Below are positions 61,362 through 64,000 of a stretch of 64,000 nucleotides of DNA, one piece after another. Each line of letters starts with the position of its first letter. The first letter of the stretch is position 1. The stretch lies in NCBI GenBank assembly GCA_946902985.2, contig OX336393.1, positions 129,360,533-129,424,532 on the forward strand, in the 5' to 3' direction. The notes under the pieces are model-generated. The model saw only the letters and a list, made by a program, of their open reading frames with translations, searched no databases and was not told the DNA's origin. This DNA comes from Meconema thalassinum. Taxonomy: Eukaryota > Arthropoda > Insecta > Orthoptera > Tettigoniidae. Both the position numbers and the translations under genes were made by a program.

Positions 61362-62360
61362 AGAGTATGCAAATTGACGAAATATTAATTAACAAATAAA
61401 CGGATCTTTCTTTGTTCATCGACAGTATACCCGAATTTCGCGTTAACTGCGCTTCTCTCGCCGTATGTTATTAAATATATACACTGGGTGGCGAAAAAGG
61501 CTATAAAATGATTTAACGAAGTGCAATAGCAAGTCAGTAAGTGACTCTTGAGAAACAAAAACAGGTTTTCTGTAATATGCAGTAAATCTAGCAAGAGTTT
61601 TGTTATAATCCGCCCCTCTTTGAACCTTCACCCTATTAAATAAAACCAAAATTCATAAAAATGCACTTTTTATTGCTCGCAGCATGACGCGTGATTAAGG
61701 TAAAACTGGTGTTTTCTATTCAGCGCCTTCCTTGCACATTCTCTGGTATCCTTCACTGTTGCTACACATCTGCCCTAAATCTTCTGCTTAACTCGTGTTC
61801 CATTTAAATAATAATTATTGGGGTTCTTCTTGAAATATTGCATAGTAAAACAGGTAATCTTATAATAAACATGCTGAAATGTGATTCTTTGGTCATTTAT
61901 AATTTACAGTACATTGTGTGTGGGCTGGATCTTAGCCACACAGAAGGCTCCAAAAGGAGATCCTACCATGCCTGTAAAACAGTGCATACCTATGCACGAT
62001 TGCGCAATGAGCTGATTTGAACCAAGAGCACGCTGGTGACAACTTAGTACAAATCCCGGAAAATATGCGAAGTAGGCTACTAGGCTTCCCTTTGCCCCTC
62101 TAGTCATCGTTTTTCAGGATCTACTGTTATTTGCTGCTGCAAAAGGCGTTACGTCATCAGAAACCAATAAGACGAGAGTTCATTTACCACTGTCAAATGT
62201 TTCATTTTCTTCATTCCGTCGCCATCTACAGTTCGTCGGGAGGGGATATTTAACGTGCTAGTAAATCAGACACCTTGGACTGATGACCAGCATGTCAAAA
62301 TTCCTAGATACGTAACAAGATCGAACCTTCCGATATTTTAATTATTTTTAATTGTTTTTT
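61362..62360. other. Intron sequence, nothing recognised except an S6-like patch
   Basis: A possible S6 SINE remnant lies near 62236-62330 (GGGGATATTTAACGTGCTAG). No gene recognised. Confidence 0.45.
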
Positions 62361-62365
62361 GTAGC

Positions 62366-62510
62366 TTGCCACGGTGGGTGAGTGGATAGCGGGTAGGTCT
62401 ACTAACTCCAAGATTTCAGGTTCGCTCCTAGCCGTGGTAAGTGATTTTTGAAAGACGGCAAAAATACGACACGCGTGTCATACGATGTTGGCATGTCAAA
62501 GAACCCATTT
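62366..62510 (+). mobile_element. tRNA-derived SINE, family S4
   Basis: Head GCCACGGTGGGTGAGTGGAT (A-box) and TTCAGGTTCGCTCCTAGCCG (B-box), acceptor-like stem CCACGG/CCGTGG, then AGTGATTTTTGAAAGACGGC and ACGACACGCGTGTCATAC, as in the copy at 11600. Confidence 0.85.
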
Positions 62511-62736
62511 GAATTCAGTAGGCCGTGTTCATAATGGCAAAATTAATCTCGGGAGTTTCCGCCAACACAAAGTTCCTCATTTCTCTACTAGAAAGCGCTA
62601 TAGTGTTCAAGGAGCTTAGATATCTAACCTCCTTGACTTTCATAGTGATTCAAGGAACAGCGAAATTCGACAAAGAAGCTACCCTCTGGGTGTTAAATTA
62701 CAAAGCTTGCACCCGGCACCCGAGGCCATACGATAT

Positions 62737-63975
62737 TATTATTATTAATATTATTTTTATTATTATTTTTATTTGCGAATTGACCACTTCGGTTCACGCT
62801 ACAATTTCATTTTTTCTTTGCCTGAAGTTTCCTCTTCCTCCTTCATATGGGCGCTATGCTGTTTCTTCTGCTCATCCGTCCAGGCTCTTCCCTTCTTTGT
62901 GGTTCTTGTGACGTGAAACCCTTCCAAATTTTGAATTATGTACCGAAATGTTTCCCTGTTTGACATCTGAACTTCCTGGATGTTGGAATTTTCGAGATCT
63001 TTTCGAACTTCCTTAATCCATGTCGTTGTTGTCTTCTTGTTCCACAGGTAGTCTAATAACTGTTTGGTTAGTCTAGTTTTGTCCATTCTGTACAAGTGTC
63101 CGAGAAACGATAACCTCCTCTTCTTCATGGTCTCTGAGATTCTCTCCACATTTTTATAGACTTCATTGTTGCTCCGAAGTTTCCAGCTGGTTTCAGTCTG
63201 GACTGGGCCCATGATTTTCCGTAGTATTCTTCTTTCTAGGATCTCTAGCTTCTCCAACTTGTAATTCATCGAGAGGCATTCGCTGGCATGCAGGCATTCT
63301 GTTTTTACTACCGTGTTGTAATGTTTTAGTTTGGCATTCCATGAGATGCATTTCTTGTTGTAGATGATTTTAGTTAGTCCATAAGCTCTTTCCATTTTTG
63401 AGATACGATCTTCTACAGCAGCTTTCTCTAGGCCGTTCTCTTGAATGGTTTCACCGAGGTATTTGAACTTTTTCACCCTCTGAATCCGTCCAATCTCTGT
63501 TTCAAGGAATTGTGGTCCATGTTTGTCATTCATCATGAACTTGGTCTTCTCTTTCGAGATCCTAAGTCCTGTCTTGCTAGCGATCTTTTCTAAGAGGTTG
63601 ATCTGTATGGCCGCTTCTTCTAGGTTCTCTGAAAGTATCACAAAATCATCAGCGAAAGCCAAGCAATTGACTTTGATTCTTCCCGTTTTTCGTCCTAGGC
63701 AGATCGGGGCTATCTCTTGATTTTCAAGTTCGGAATTCCAAATTCTCACAATCCTCTCGAGGACACAGTTGAATAGTAATGGTGATAATCCATCACCCTG
63801 TCGCACACCTGTCTTGATTTCAAATGACTGAGAAAATTCTCCCATGAACTTCACCTTAGAAGTTGTGGCTGTTAAGGTTTCTCTGATAATATTGGCCAGT
63901 TTGGTTTTGACTCCAAATTCTCTAATGATCTTATCTAGGGTCCCTCTGTCCACCGAGTCGAAGGCTTTTTTTTAA
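62737..63975 (-). pseudogene. LINE reverse transcriptase C-terminal half, 5' end cut by microsatellite
   Basis: A 384-codon open frame (63953-62799) without stops, extending to AFDSVDRGTLDKII at 63970. Reading order: RT palm/thumb (KTGVRQGDGLSPLLFNCVLE; catalytic LAFADDFVIL; SKTGLRISKEKTKFM), KKFKYLGETIQENGLE, ILRRKIMGPVQTETSW-like region, FLGHLYRMDKTRLTKQLLDY and a basic C-terminal tail. (AAT)-rich tail at 62737-62775 (plus ATTATTATT). Same LINE type as 14338-17019. The RT fingers and endonuclease are missing: upstream sequence is a poly-A stretch and (AAT)n that runs to the window edge. Confidence 0.9.
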
Positions 63976-64000
63976 TTATTATTATTATTATTATTATTAT
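63976..64000. repeat. (ATT)n microsatellite at window edge
   Basis: Begins right at the truncated LINE and continues past the window. It may be the tail of another inserted element. Confidence 0.9.

Noticed and set aside
62525..62911. 128-codon plus-strand frame
   Set aside because: Its 3' half is antisense to the LINE at 62737-63975 and runs through an (ATT)-rich tail; no domain.

Overview
The window is animal, almost certainly insect, nuclear DNA. No bacterial operons, ribosome binding sites or dense coding are visible. Instead there are two spliced exons of a T-box gene, introns of tens of kilobases, and a dense litter of tRNA-derived SINEs, LINE fragments, rolling-circle elements and cut-and-paste transposons. 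The repeat load suggests a large-genome insect (an orthopteran or other polyneopteran would fit), but the species cannot be fixed from the sequence.

Host gene: two minus-strand exons, 48555-48713 (53 codons) and 26276-26352 (25 codons plus 2 nt), join in phase to give the C-terminal half of a T-box DNA-binding domain, with the TAYQNQL / ITKLKIDSNPFAKGFRDSSRL signature of the Tbx20 (H15/midline) class. They are separated by a 22.2-kb intron. The rest of the window is best read as that intron and the introns on either side; no other exon was recognised.

Layout: 1-1430 tandem 640-bp repeat with GAAT/GAGT microsatellite; 2484-2845 44-50-bp minisatellite; 4125-6975 SINEs, a 677-bp solo LTR and a hAT MITE inserted in a SINE; 7688-8815 a rolling-circle (Helentron-like) non-autonomous element; 8900-13990 SINEs, a TTAA element and a hAT element carrying a BED-finger remnant; 14338-17019 a LINE reverse transcriptase decayed only by stop codons; 18465-21790 a SINE split by a 2.8-kb TIR element; 22400-26270 LINE fragments and SINEs; 26276-26352 T-box exon; 26473-28331 a TTAA element and a hAT element; 30216-33765 a decayed autonomous Helentron/Helitron (OTU, zinc finger and helicase remnants), with part of it duplicated; 34030-36080 tandem repeats; 38672-42310 a rolling-circle element containing a second rolling-circle element and an 871-bp solo LTR; 42483-51025 mariner, LINE, long-TIR, Tc1-like and piggyBac-like pieces around the other T-box exon; 51700-58762 two more rolling-circle elements, one split by a 3.2-kb LINE with an intact 1000-codon ORF; 59302-64000 a hAT element, a LINE copy with perfect target-site duplications, and a LINE fragment running to the window edge.

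Main points of interest: the non-autonomous rolling-circle elements share terminal structures (11-12-bp subterminal inverted repeats, a terminal hairpin, a GTCT microsatellite). One copy (39169-40662) is built from modules repeating every 145-147 bp, each carrying an ATGG motif in a conserved frame; three to four are full ATGGCGGC, the core bound by YY1/PHO proteins. Nested insertions give empty and filled sites for several families, so their order of arrival can be read directly.
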